NCBI RefSeq assembly: GCF_001894945.1
Contig: NZ_BCXE01000013.1
Location: 62,001 to 126,000 of the forward strand
Length of the DNA: 64,000 nt
Reading direction: 5' to 3'
Origin: Rhodococcus ruber NBRC 15591
GTDB taxonomy: Bacteria; Actinomycetota; Actinomycetes; Mycobacteriales; Mycobacteriaceae
This document shows, piece after piece, positions 1-8,351 of the stretch. Made by a program: the position numbers and the translations under genes. The notes beneath the pieces are model-generated. The model saw only the letters and a list, made by a program, of their open reading frames with translations, had not been told where the DNA came from and did no database searches. The first letter of the stretch is position 1. Each line of letters starts with the position of its first letter.

Positions 1-2
1 TC

Positions 3-113
3 GGTAAGACGCTCCGCCCGCCGGTCGACGTCCTCCTCGCGTGGGCCGACGCGCACCTGCCCGAAATCGACGCCGCCCGCGCGCGCTTCGATGCGGAGTC
101 GGACCTCGCCTGA
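3..113 (+). CDS. C-terminal 36 codons of a protein entering from the left edge
   Basis: An open frame runs in from the window edge and stops at TGA 111-113. The visible tail has an Ala/Asp/Glu-rich, helix-like character and ends SDLA. Codon use matches the neighbouring genes (third-position G/C), which is why I take it as real. The fragment is too short to name. The 137 bases after it (114-250) show nothing recognisable before the convergent nrtR-like gene ends. Confidence 0.5.
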   Translation, partial: GKTLRPPVDVLLAWADAHLPEIDAARARFDAESDLA

Positions 114-250
114 GGCGCCGCGTCCGGGGCTCGCGGAATCGGGGTGCGCGCGAACTCCGGGTGCGATCCGGGCGCCGTGCGGCGGGCCAGGGCGGATCAC
201 CCCGGGTGCTGACCCCCGCCCCGCCGGGTCCACCCGGGCGCCGGCACCGG

Positions 251-955
251 TCAACCCGGCGGGCGCAGGGCGGCGAACTCGTCGGTGACGCGCAGGCGCG
301 ACTCGGTGAAGCGGAACAGCGCGGGAGGCCGGCCGCCGGCCCGGCCGGACGGCGCGGTGGTGCCGGTGGGGGTCAGGACGTCGCGCCGCTTGAGCACGCG
401 CTGCAGGTTCGTGGCGTCCACCTGGTATCCGAGTGCCGCGCAGTAGATCTCGCGCAACGTGGACATGGCGAACTCGGCCGGGGCCAGCCCGAAGGCGATG
501 TTGGTGTACGACAGCTTGGCGGCCAGGCGGGTGCGCGCGTTCTCGACCATGATCCCGTGGTCGAAGGACATCGCCGGCAGGTCCGAGACGGGATGCCAGG
601 CGGTGTCCCCGGGTAGCCGGGGATCGGAGGTGATCGGCACCAGCCCGAGGTACGTCGAGGCGATCGTGCGCGGTCCCGGCACGCGGTGCGGATCGGAGAA
701 CACCGAGAGCTGCTCGAGGTGCGCCACCTCGCGCACGTCGACCTTCTCGGCCAGCTGGCGGCGCGCGGAGGTGGTGAGGTCCTCGTCGTCGCGGAGGCGG
801 CCTCCGGGCAGCGACCAGGTGCCCGCCTGCGGGTCGAGGGCACGCTGCCACAGCAGCACTCCGAGCTCGGTCTTCGTGCCCCCGTGGGTGTCCGGGAATC
901 GGCGGACCTGGAACACGACGATGAGCACTTCGTGAAGGGTGCTACCATGTGTCAT
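251..955 (-). CDS. nrtR: NrtR-type NUDIX-domain regulator of NAD synthesis
   Basis: About 234 aa. The N-terminal two thirds is a NUDIX fold: a GxW-type start (TWSLPGGRL) and a degenerate Nudix box (REL/EE core replaced by ARRQLAEKV). Degeneracy is expected in NrtR, which senses ADP-ribose or NAD metabolites rather than hydrolysing them. The C-terminal ~80 residues look like the winged helix of the family ([15 protein letters not shown], then GRPPALFRF). I chose the ATG at 955 because residues from there ([10 protein letters not shown]) begin the fold; the frame is open further upstream but would run through the operator. It is divergent from nadA with a perfect inverted repeat abutting its start codon, which points to repression of nadABC and autoregulation. 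A plain ADP-ribose pyrophosphatase is the alternative. Confidence 0.8.
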   Translation of the reverse strand: MTHGSTLHEVLIVVFQVRRFPDTHGGTKTELGVLLWQRALDPQAGTWSLPGGRLRDDEDLTTSARRQLAEKVDVREVAHLEQLSVFSDPHRVPGPRTIASTYLGLVPITSDPRLPGDTAWHPVSDLPAMSFDHGIMVENARTRLAAKLSYTNIAFGLAPAEFAMSTLREIYCAALGYQVDATNLQRVLKRRDVLTPTGTTAPSGRAGGRPPALFRFTESRLRVTDEFAALRPPG

Positions 956-978
956 GTTTTCGATCCTAAGTCGAAAAC
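956..978. promoter_or_regulatory. Candidate NrtR operator
   Basis: Perfect inverted repeat GTTTTCGA-N7-TCGAAAAC. Its left arm begins one base outside the start codon of the divergent regulator and it lies 56 bases before nadA. Position and symmetry fit a dimeric repressor site serving both genes. Binding by the adjacent NrtR-like protein is an inference. Confidence 0.65.
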
Positions 979-1034
979 CACCGAATACGGAAATCCGGGC
1001 ACAGCCCGCCCGGTGCACGGCGAAGGAGCAGGCC

Positions 1035-2069
1035 ATGACCACTACGACGTGGGCGGGCGCACAGACCCCGATCCAGGACGGACCCGCCGGTTACACGGGC
1101 GTCGAGGCGACCCCGGAATGGGCCGAGGAGGTCCGGCGACTGGCGCGTGAGCGCAACGCCACGTTGCTGGCGCACAACTACCAGCTGCCCGCCATCCAGG
1201 ACGTCGCCGACCACGTCGGCGACTCCCTCGCCCTCTCGCGCATCGCCGCCGAGGCCGAGGAGGACACCATCGTCTTCTGCGGCGTGCACTTCATGGCCGA
1301 GACCGCGAAGATCCTCAGTCCCACCAAGACGGTCCTCATCCCCGACGAGCGGGCCGGCTGCTCGCTCGCGGACTCGATCACCGCCGAGCAGTTGCGCGAA
1401 TGGAAGGCCGATCATCCCGACGCGGTCGTCGTGTCGTACGTCAACACCACCGCCGAGGTCAAGGGCCTGACCGACATCTGCTGCACCTCCTCGAACGCGG
1501 TCGACGTCGTCGCCTCCATCGACCCCGACCGCGAGGTGCTCTTCCTGCCCGACCAATTCCTCGGCGCCCACGTCAAGCGCGTGACCGGCCGGCAGAACAT
1601 GCACATCTGGGCGGGCGAATGCCACGTGCACGCCGGGATCAACGGCGACGAACTCGCCGCCAAGTCCAAGGCGCACCCCGACGCCGAGCTGTTCGTCCAC
1701 CCCGAGTGCGGCTGCGCGACGTCCGCGCTGTACCTCGCGGGCGAGGGCTTCGTCGCCGACGACAAGGTCAAGATCCTGTCGACCGGCGGCATGCTCGACG
1801 CGGCCCGCGCCACCGGCGCGAAGCAGGTTCTCGTCGCCACCGAGGTGGGCATGCTGCACCAGCTGCGCAAGGCCGCACCCGGAGTCGACTTCCAGGCCGT
1901 CAACGACCGCGCGTCCTGCCCCTACATGAAGATGATCACCCCGGCCGCGTTGCTGCGCTGCCTGCAGGAGGGCAAGGACGAGGTCCACGTCGACCCGGCC
2001 GTCGCCGAGCGGGCGCGGCAGTCGGTGCAGCGGATGATCGCCATCGGCAACCCCGGCGGCGGGGAGTGA
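1035..2069 (+). CDS. nadA: Quinolinate synthase
   Basis: A 344-residue [4Fe-4S] enzyme that condenses iminoaspartate with dihydroxyacetone phosphate to quinolinate, the first committed intermediate of de novo NAD synthesis. Family motifs are clear: LLAHNYQ near the N-terminus, [41 protein letters not shown] and CPYMK. C109, C196 and C295 are the likely cluster ligands by position. The ATG at 1035 follows an AAGGAG element; an in-frame ATG at 939 would place the start inside the regulator and operator. First gene of nadA-nadB-nadC; the stop is 2 bases before nadB. Control by the upstream NrtR-like repressor is likely. Confidence 0.97.
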   Translation: MTTTTWAGAQTPIQDGPAGYTGVEATPEWAEEVRRLARERNATLLAHNYQLPAIQDVADHVGDSLALSRIAAEAEEDTIVFCGVHFMAETAKILSPTKTVLIPDERAGCSLADSITAEQLREWKADHPDAVVVSYVNTTAEVKGLTDICCTSSNAVDVVASIDPDREVLFLPDQFLGAHVKRVTGRQNMHIWAGECHVHAGINGDELAAKSKAHPDAELFVHPECGCATSALYLAGEGFVADDKVKILSTGGMLDAARATGAKQVLVATEVGMLHQLRKAAPGVDFQAVNDRASCPYMKMITPAALLRCLQEGKDEVHVDPAVAERARQSVQRMIAIGNPGGGE

Positions 2070-2071
2070 CC

Positions 2072-3670
2072 ATGTCCTCCGGTGTCGGCGCGGCCCGAGC
2101 GGAACGGCAGGACACGATCCGCTGGGAGGCCCGCGCCGACCTCGTGGTGGTCGGGGGCGGCGTGGCCGGCCTCACCGCCGCCCGCGCCGCGTCCCGGCGC
2201 GGACTGCGGGTACTGACCGTCAGCAAGGGCGGCCCCACCGACACCGCCACCCAGTACGCGCAGGGCGGCATCGCCGTCGTCGCCCCGGGCCCGGCGGATT
2301 CCGTGGACGCCCACGTCGCCGACACGTGCGCCGCCGGTGCCGGTCTGTGCGACGAGGCGGCCGTGCGGTCCATCGTCTCCGGCGGCCAGGATGCCGTCGC
2401 CGCGCTCACCGACCTCGGCGCCGTGTTCGACCGCGGCCGCGACGGCGGCATCGCCCGCACCCGCGAGGGCGGGCACAGCACCCGGCGCATCATCCACGCC
2501 GGCGGCGACGCCACCGGCGCCGAGATCCAGCGTGCCCTGGGCGCCGCCGGCCTGCCGGTGCTCTTCGGGGCCGCCGCCGCCCGCGTCCTCACCGACGACG
2601 GTGGAGTCACCGGGCTGCTCGTCCTCGACGGCCGGGGCCTCGGTGTCGTCCACGCCCCGGCCGTGCTGCTGGCCACCGGCGGTCTCGGGCAGCTGTACGC
2701 GTGCAGCACCAACCCGGCCGGCGCCACCGCCGACGGGATCGCGCTGGCGCTGGACGCCGGCGCCGCCGTCGCCGACCTCGAGTTCGTGCAGTTCCACCCG
2801 ACCGTGCTGTTCGCGGCCGGATCCGTCGGCCGCCGCCCACTCGTCAGCGAGGCCGTGCGCGGCGAGGGCGCACGCCTCGTGGACAGCGCCGGCCGCTCGG
2901 TCACCGCCGGAGCGCATCCCCTCGGCGACCTCGCACCGCGCGACGTCGTCTCCCGTGCCATCGCCACCCGGCTCGCCGAACTCGGCGACGACCACGTCCT
3001 GCTCGATGCGCGGCACCTGGAGGGATTCGCGCGGCGGTTCCCGACCGTCACGGCCTCCCTCGCGCAGGTGGGCCTGGACCCGGCTCGGGACCTGATCCCC
3101 GTCGCCCCGGCCGCGCACTACTCGTGCGGTGGGGTCGTCACCGACGTGTGCGGCCGCACCGGCGTTCCGGGGCTGTACGCGGCGGGCGAGGTCGCCCGCA
3201 CCGGCCTGCACGGGGGCAACCGGCTCGCCTCCAACAGCCTGCTCGAGGGCCTCGTCGTCGGCGAACGCGCCGGCGTGGCAGCGGCCGAGGAACGCGGTGG
3301 ACTGCGCGTCGAGACCGCCGACGCCGACCTGCCCGCGCGGCCCCGCGCACCCCGGGCGGCGCTGCAGCAGCTGATGACCCGGCACGCCTCCGTCGTCCGC
3401 GATGCGACCGGACTCGCCGTCGCCGGGGCGAACCTCGCTGCCGCCCCGACCGACCGGTGCGCCGACGCGCCGGCACTCGAGGACGCCGCGCTCACCGTCG
3501 CGGCCCGGGCCCTGACCCTCGCAGCCGGCGCCCGGACCGAGAGCCGCGGATGCCACACCCGTTCGGACCATCCCGGCACCGACCCCGCCCAGCGTCGCAG
3601 CCTCGAGACGCGGCTCGATGCGGACGGCGAGATCACGCTGCACACACCACAACTCACAGGAGCGCACTGA
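2072..3670 (+). CDS. nadB: L-aspartate oxidase
   Basis: A 532-residue FAD enzyme oxidising L-aspartate to iminoaspartate for NadA. The N-terminal Rossmann motif (VVVGGGVAGL, about residues 24-33) is followed by TQYAQGGIAVV, the active-site stretch EGGHSTRRIIHAGGDATG, EFVQFHPT, SEAVRGEGA and the C-terminal FAD signature YAAGEVARTGLHGGNRLASN. These are shared with fumarate-reductase-type flavoproteins, but the short C-terminal helical domain (ESRGCHTRSDHP) is typical of NadB. ATG 2072 is preceded by GGGGAG overlapping the nadA stop. It abuts nadC with no gap, so the three genes are one transcript. Confidence 0.95.
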   Translation: MSSGVGAARAERQDTIRWEARADLVVVGGGVAGLTAARAASRRGLRVLTVSKGGPTDTATQYAQGGIAVVAPGPADSVDAHVADTCAAGAGLCDEAAVRSIVSGGQDAVAALTDLGAVFDRGRDGGIARTREGGHSTRRIIHAGGDATGAEIQRALGAAGLPVLFGAAAARVLTDDGGVTGLLVLDGRGLGVVHAPAVLLATGGLGQLYACSTNPAGATADGIALALDAGAAVADLEFVQFHPTVLFAAGSVGRRPLVSEAVRGEGARLVDSAGRSVTAGAHPLGDLAPRDVVSRAIATRLAELGDDHVLLDARHLEGFARRFPTVTASLAQVGLDPARDLIPVAPAAHYSCGGVVTDVCGRTGVPGLYAAGEVARTGLHGGNRLASNSLLEGLVVGERAGVAAAEERGGLRVETADADLPARPRAPRAALQQLMTRHASVVRDATGLAVAGANLAAAPTDRCADAPALEDAALTVAARALTLAAGARTESRGCHTRSDHPGTDPAQRRSLETRLDADGEITLHTPQLTGAH

Positions 3671-4540
3671 ATGGCCAGTACCGAGCTGCCCGCCGGACTC
3701 GATCGGGACGAGACGCTCGCGCTGGTGCGCGTCGCCCTCGACGAGGACCTGCGCTACGGCCCGGATGTGACCACCGACGCCACGGTGCCCGCCGATGCCG
3801 TGGCCACGGCATCGGTGGTGCCGCGCAGCCCCGGCACCGTCGCCGGGATCGACATCGGTCTGCTGGTGCTCGACGAGGTCCTCGGCGCCGGCACCTACGA
3901 GGTGCTCGACCGTGCCGTCGACGGGCACCGCGCCGAGGCGGGGGAGACCGTCCTGACGGTGCAGGCACCCACCCGGGGCCTGCTCACCGCCGAGCGCACC
4001 ATGCTGAACCTGATGTGTCACCTGTCCGGCATCGCCACGGCCACCGCTCGGTGGGTGGACGCCGTCGCCGGCACCGACGCGAAGATCCGCGACAGCCGCA
4101 AGACCCTGCCCGGCCTGCGCGCGCTGCAGAAGTACGCGGTGCGGGTCGGTGGTGGGGTCAACCACCGGATGGGTCTCGGCGACGCCGCGCTGATCAAGGA
4201 CAACCACGTCGTCGCCGCCGGTTCGGTCGTCGCGGCGCTGCGGGCCGTGCGGGCCCAGGCCCCCGGCCTCGAGTGCGAGGTGGAGGTCGACAGCCTCGAG
4301 CAGTTCGACGAGGTGCTCGCCGAGAACGTCGAGCTGATCCTGCTCGACAACTTCCCGCTGTGGCAGACGCAGATCGCGGTGCAGCGGCGTAACACCCACG
4401 CGCCGCGGACTCGGCTCGAGTCCTCCGGGGGCCTGACCCTCGACGTGGCCGCGGACTACGCCCGCACCGGCGTCGACTACCTCGCCGTCGGCGCGTTGAC
4501 CCATTCGGTGAGCGTCCTCGACCTCGGTCTCGACATGTGA
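3671..4540 (+). CDS. nadC: Nicotinate-nucleotide pyrophosphorylase (carboxylating)
   Basis: A 289-residue quinolinate phosphoribosyltransferase that makes nicotinate mononucleotide from quinolinate and PRPP with loss of CO2. Family motifs: EDLRYGPDVTTD at the N-terminus, ERTMLNLMCHLSGIAT, IRDSRKTLPGLR, VGGGVNHRMGLGDAALIKDNH and ILLDNF before LESSGG. The start codon directly follows the nadB stop, so translation is coupled. A strong hairpin about 60 bases downstream probably ends the operon. Confidence 0.96.
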   Translation: MASTELPAGLDRDETLALVRVALDEDLRYGPDVTTDATVPADAVATASVVPRSPGTVAGIDIGLLVLDEVLGAGTYEVLDRAVDGHRAEAGETVLTVQAPTRGLLTAERTMLNLMCHLSGIATATARWVDAVAGTDAKIRDSRKTLPGLRALQKYAVRVGGGVNHRMGLGDAALIKDNHVVAAGSVVAALRAVRAQAPGLECEVEVDSLEQFDEVLAENVELILLDNFPLWQTQIAVQRRNTHAPRTRLESSGGLTLDVAADYARTGVDYLAVGALTHSVSVLDLGLDM

Positions 4541-4564
4541 CGCCACGCCGCGCCGCGCGTGGCG
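4541..4564 (+). other. Small hairpin directly after nadC
   Basis: Eight-base perfect arms (CGCCACGC/GCGTGGCG) around an 8-base loop, starting at the nadC stop. There is no T-tract. It may add to termination or protect the 3' end together with the larger hairpin at 4600-4629. Confidence 0.4.
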
Positions 4565-4599
4565 CCGGCCGCGCCGATCGCGTACAACTGGCTACGTAT

Positions 4600-4629
4600 C
4601 CGCCGCCGTGAGGCACCTCACGGCGGCGG
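4600..4629 (+). terminator. Hairpin terminator of nadABC
   Basis: Perfect 14-base inverted repeat (arm CCGCCGCCGTGAGG) with a 2-base centre, lying between nadC and the next ribosome binding site. There is no U-tract, as is common in high-GC actinobacteria. Confidence 0.65.
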
Positions 4630-4699
4630 CGCGCGTCCGGCGGGTCACAGGGGGCCCACCACGAACGAGTTCCCCGGCGGGGGAGCGGAGAGAGTTCGC

Positions 4700-6109
4700 A
4701 TGCGTCTGCCGATGGCACCGACCGACTCGATGTTCCTGCTCGGCGAGTCGCGCGAACATCCCATGCATGTCGGGGGACTGATCCTGCTGCAGCCGCCGCC
4801 GGGCGGCGACGCCCGTACCCTGCGCACCTTGTTCGACGCGGCCCTCGCCCGTGACGACGTGGCGTCCCTGTGGCGCCGACGAGCCGTCCGCTCGCTCACC
4901 ACCTTCGGGATGTGGGCGTGGGAGGACGATCCGCACTTCGATCTCGAGTACCACGTCCGGCGCGACGCGCTGCCGCAGCCCGGCGGGAACGCCGAACTGC
5001 GCGCGCTGGTGTCCCGGCTGCACAGCACCCTGCTCGACCGCAGCCGGCCGCTGTGGGAGATGCACCTGATCGAGGGTCTCGCCGACGGCCGGTACGCGAT
5101 CTACACGAAGATCCACCACGCCCTCGCCGACGGGGTCGGTGCCATGCGGCTGCTGCACCGGGCCCTGAGCGCCGACCCGGACCGCACCGACATGCCGGCG
5201 CCCTGGTCGCCCTTCCCGTCCCCGGACCCGGTGCACTCCGCGGTGGGGACCGCGCTCGACCTGCCGGGCGTGACGGTGCGCGCCGTGCGCGGCGTGATCG
5301 GCGAGACCGTCGGGATGGTGCCCGCCGTGGTCGGGACCGTGGACCGGGCCCTGCGGGGCCGAGGTGGCGCGATGTCGCTCGCGGCGCCGCGCACGATGTT
5401 CAACGTCTCCATCGCCGGTGGCCGCCGCTTCGCCGCGCACGACTGGTCGCTGGTGCGGCTGCGGCGCGTCGCCGAGGCGGCCCGCGCCACCGTCAACGAT
5501 GTCGTTCTCGCGATGTCCGCGGGAGCACTGCGCGCCTATCTGCTCGAACACGAGGCCCTGCCCGACGATTCGCTCGTCGCGATGGTGCCGGTCTCGCTGC
5601 GGCGGGAGAAGACCACCGAGGGCGGCAACGACGTCGGCGTCCTGATGTGCCCGCTGGCGACCCACCTCGACGACTCGGCGGCGCGCCTGCTCGCCGTCAG
5701 GGACGCGATGGTCGACGGCAAGCAGTCCCTGCGGGGCCGCTCCCAGACGGCGCTGCTCACCGTGAGTGCCCTGGGCATGGCACCGCTCGCGGTGGGGGTG
5801 CTCACCGGCAACCGGGCCGTGGTCCGCCCGCCGTTCAACGTGATCGTCTCCAACGTGCCCGGCCCGACCGAGCCGCTGTACTGGAACGGTGCCCGCGTCG
5901 ACGCCCTGTACCCGCTGTCGGTGCCGGTCGACGGGCAGGCCCTCAACATCACCTGCACCAGCACCGACGACCGGATCGCCTTCGGTCTGACCTCGTGCAG
6001 CCGCAGCGTCCCGCGGCTCGATCGTCTCCTCGGGCACCTCGACGACGAACTCACCGCACTCGAACGCGCCTTCGGGGTGCCGGCCGCCGGCCACGATCGG
6101 TCGGGCTAG
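4700..6109 (+). CDS. Wax ester synthase/diacylglycerol acyltransferase (WS/DGAT)
   Basis: A 469-residue acyl-CoA-dependent acyltransferase that makes triacylglycerol or wax esters, normally membrane- or lipid-droplet-associated. The catalytic motif HHALADG (residues 139-145) is intact. Other family marks are PTDSMFLLGE at the N-terminus, RPLWEMHLIEGL, TVNDVVLA and NVIVSNVPGP near the C-terminus. Length is typical for the family (450-480). I start at ATG 4700, behind GGGAGCGGAGAG; the frame is open upstream through the terminator region. It stands alone, but near the PHA genes, suggesting a carbon-storage neighbourhood. Several paralogues are usual in rhodococci, so no specific symbol is given. 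Confidence 0.92.
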   Translation: MRLPMAPTDSMFLLGESREHPMHVGGLILLQPPPGGDARTLRTLFDAALARDDVASLWRRRAVRSLTTFGMWAWEDDPHFDLEYHVRRDALPQPGGNAELRALVSRLHSTLLDRSRPLWEMHLIEGLADGRYAIYTKIHHALADGVGAMRLLHRALSADPDRTDMPAPWSPFPSPDPVHSAVGTALDLPGVTVRAVRGVIGETVGMVPAVVGTVDRALRGRGGAMSLAAPRTMFNVSIAGGRRFAAHDWSLVRLRRVAEAARATVNDVVLAMSAGALRAYLLEHEALPDDSLVAMVPVSLRREKTTEGGNDVGVLMCPLATHLDDSAARLLAVRDAMVDGKQSLRGRSQTALLTVSALGMAPLAVGVLTGNRAVVRPPFNVIVSNVPGPTEPLYWNGARVDALYPLSVPVDGQALNITCTSTDDRIAFGLTSCSRSVPRLDRLLGHLDDELTALERAFGVPAAGHDRSG

Positions 6110-6112
6110 GCT
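6107..6112 (+). promoter_or_regulatory. Leaderless-type -10 box for the DUF2470 gene
   Basis: TAGGCT (TANNNT pattern) overlaps the stop of the acyltransferase gene and ends 7 bases before the GTG at 6120. There is no Shine-Dalgarno sequence. This is the layout of leaderless actinobacterial transcripts. Confidence 0.45.
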
Positions 6113-6119
6113 CGCCGGC

Positions 6120-6416
6120 GTGACTTCCTTCGAGCCCGCCGTCGTCGCGGCCGTGACCCGGCACATGAACGACGACCACGCCGACGACAACCTGCTGGTG
6201 GTCCGTGCGTTCGCCGAACCCACGGCAGACGTCGCGCGCATGACCGGCGTGCACACCGAGTTCGGCGAGTGGGTCGCCGAGGTGGGCGGCACCGAGACGA
6301 CGGTGCGGGTGCCGTGGCTCGAACCCGTCGCCGACCGGGCGGGGATCCGTACCGCGGTCGTCGCCCTGTATCACGCCGCGTGCGAGCGGCTCGGCGTGCC
6401 GCCGCGACAGCACTGA
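6120..6416 (+). CDS. DUF2470 domain protein
   Basis: A 98-residue protein made almost entirely of a DUF2470 domain, recognised from HMNDDHADDNL near residue 16 and MTGVHTEFGEW further on. DUF2470 occurs as the C-terminal part of HugZ-like haem-utilisation/FMN-binding proteins and as a stand-alone domain. The stand-alone function is unknown, with a haem- or flavin-linked role possible. The GTG start has no Shine-Dalgarno but sits 7 bases behind a TAGGCT box. It converges on the LysE exporter with a 7-base gap. Confidence 0.75.
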   Translation: MTSFEPAVVAAVTRHMNDDHADDNLLVVRAFAEPTADVARMTGVHTEFGEWVAEVGGTETTVRVPWLEPVADRAGIRTAVVALYHAACERLGVPPRQH

Positions 6417-6423
6417 CCGGACG

Positions 6424-7059
6424 CTAGGCCGCGGTGGCCGTGCGGCGCACGGTGGCGAGGAACGCGGCGGCAGCGAAGAACAGCCCGGAGAACACCCGGC
6501 CGGTGAGGCGCTGCTGGTGTGGCGAGCGCATCAGCGTCAGCACCCGTGCCGCCAGACCCGTGTATCCGGTCATGACGATCATGTCGACGGTCACCATGGT
6601 CGCCGCGATGATCAGGTACTGCTGCAGCAGCGGAGCCCCGGGATCGAGGAACTGCGGCAGTACGGCCAGCATGAACACCACAGCCTTCGGGTTGCTCGCG
6701 TTGATCAGGAAGCCGCGGGCCACCAGGACCGGTGCCGAGCCGAGACCCGGCGCCGCGTCGGGGGTGACCTCGGTGGGCCGCGTGCGCCACTGGCGCACTC
6801 CCAGATAGACGAGGTAGGCGACGCCGAACCACTTGATCACCGTGAAGGCGGCGGCGGATCCGGCGAGGATCGCGCCGACGCCGGCGGCGACCACGACGAT
6901 CTGCAGCAGCAGGCCGAGTTGCAGTCCGACGATGTTCCACCAGCCGCGCCGCAACCCGTGGGCGAGGCCCGAGGACATCGATGCGATGGCGCCGGCGCCG
7001 GGGGAGAGGCTGATCATCCAGGACGCGCCGAGCAGGGCCACCCAGGTCTGCCAGGTCAT
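6424..7059 (-). CDS. LysE/RhtB family amino-acid exporter
   Basis: A 211-residue integral membrane protein with about six hydrophobic segments. The N-terminus (SLSPGAGAIASMSSGLAHGLRRG) is the conserved LysE/RhtB first-helix region, followed by the GxxxG-like LGLLLQ segment and WFGVAYLVYLGVRQWR. The mid-region LINASNPKAVVFMLAVLPQF is also diagnostic. It likely exports an amino acid or related small solute; the substrate cannot be read from the sequence. Start ATG at 7059. It is separated from the next minus-strand gene by only 29 bases and may be the last gene of that transcript. Confidence 0.88.
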   Translation of the reverse strand: MTWQTWVALLGASWMISLSPGAGAIASMSSGLAHGLRRGWWNIVGLQLGLLLQIVVVAAGVGAILAGSAAAFTVIKWFGVAYLVYLGVRQWRTRPTEVTPDAAPGLGSAPVLVARGFLINASNPKAVVFMLAVLPQFLDPGAPLLQQYLIIAATMVTVDMIVMTGYTGLAARVLTLMRSPHQQRLTGRVFSGLFFAAAAFLATVRRTATAA

Positions 7060-7088
7060 CCCGCCATGCTACGACCGGGCCGGGCGGG

Positions 7089-8351
7089 TCATCTCGGCAC
7101 CGGTGCCGGCACCGGCACCGGCCAGGGCTCGCCGGTGACGGCCCGGTAGGCGGCGACCCCGTCGGTCGGGCGGCGCATCAGATCCGGATCGGTGCGCACG
7201 TCGACGGTGTAGAGGCCGAAACGTGGTGTGTAGCTTCCCCACTCGTAGTTGTCGGTGATCGACCAGTAGTTGTATCCGAAGACGGGGGCGCCGTCGGCCG
7301 CGGCTCGGCGCACCCGGTCGACGTGCTCACGCAGGTGTCGCGCCCGGGTCCAGCCGTCGGCGCGGGGCGCCCCGTCGGCGGTGGGCATTCCGTTCTCCAC
7401 CACGTACAGCGGCAGCCCGGGGTAACGGTGGGTGTAGTGCATCAGCGCCTCGTACATCCCGTCGGGATGCGGAACGATCGAGGCGAAGTCGTCGGTGAGC
7501 GCGTGGATCGCGCTCGGGTTGTCCACCGTGGCGCCGTAGTAGTAGTCCAGGCCGAGGAAGTCGAGGGTGTCGCGGACCCGGTCGACGAACAGCGTGTCGA
7601 GTCCGGTCTGGACGCCGGGTATGTATGCGGTGTTCGACGTCACGCGCGCCCCCGGATCCAGTTCGTGGATCCGGGCATAGACGGCGCGGTGCGCGACGAC
7701 CAGGGCGTCGAACATGCGCGGGACGTCGCCGGCGGTGAGCCCGCCGAAGGCGAGTTCCTTCTGGACGTAGATGGTCGGTTCGTTGATCGTCACCCACATC
7801 ACCCCCTGCCCGGCGTACCGGGCGACGACCCGCTCGGCGTTGGCGAGCCACGCCTCGATCGTGGCGGGATCGCGCCAGCCGCCGCGGTCGGCGATCCAGC
7901 CGGGGTACACCCAGTGGTCGAGGGTGATCATCGGGATCATGCCGTGCCCGCGCACCGCCGCGACCACGTCGTCGTAGTAGCGCAGTTCGGTCTCGTCCCA
8001 GTCGTGTGGGGTGGGTTGGATGCGGGACCACTCGACCGAGAACCGGAACACGTCCACCCCGAGGCCTGCGGCGGCGGCGATGTCCTCCCGGTAGCGGTGC
8101 CGGAAATCCACCGACGTGCCGACAGGTTCGCGGGTGCGGCCCGCCGCGGCGTATCGGGTCCAGTTGCTGTCCGGCGGTGAGCCTTCGGACTGGAAGCCCG
8201 AACTCGACACGCCCCACAGGAACCCGTCGGCCGGGGCGTGGGCGGGCGCCGCCGGCGCCGCCGCGGCGGGGGTTGCGACGACGGCCAGTACCACCGCCAC
8301 CGCGGCCGCCGCGACCGCGGCCGCCCGGACTGCGGTGGCGGAGATCCTCAT
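7089..8351 (-). CDS. Secreted glycoside hydrolase family 1 protein (beta-glucosidase-like)
   Basis: A 420-residue protein with an N-terminal signal peptide (MRIS, then a long Ala/Val core ending ATPAAAAPA) and a GH1 TIM-barrel domain. Both catalytic glutamates are visible: acid/base in TINEPT and nucleophile in VVENG. The GH1 opening (FLWGVSSSGFQSEG) and the late motif YNYWSITDNYEWGSYTPRFG are present. The catalytic domain is slightly shorter than the usual 440-480 residues. The ATG at 8351 overlaps the stop of the upstream hydrolase (ATGA), so the two are translationally coupled, which is odd for a secreted glycosidase behind PHA genes. The substrate could be a beta-glycoside from plant material or a cell-surface glycolipid. 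Confidence 0.85.
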   Translation of the reverse strand: MRISATAVRAAAVAAAAVAVVLAVVATPAAAAPAAPAHAPADGFLWGVSSSGFQSEGSPPDSNWTRYAAAGRTREPVGTSVDFRHRYREDIAAAAGLGVDVFRFSVEWSRIQPTPHDWDETELRYYDDVVAAVRGHGMIPMITLDHWVYPGWIADRGGWRDPATIEAWLANAERVVARYAGQGVMWVTINEPTIYVQKELAFGGLTAGDVPRMFDALVVAHRAVYARIHELDPGARVTSNTAYIPGVQTGLDTLFVDRVRDTLDFLGLDYYYGATVDNPSAIHALTDDFASIVPHPDGMYEALMHYTHRYPGLPLYVVENGMPTADGAPRADGWTRARHLREHVDRVRRAAADGAPVFGYNYWSITDNYEWGSYTPRFGLYTVDVRTDPDLMRRPTDGVAAYRAVTGEPWPVPVPAPVPR

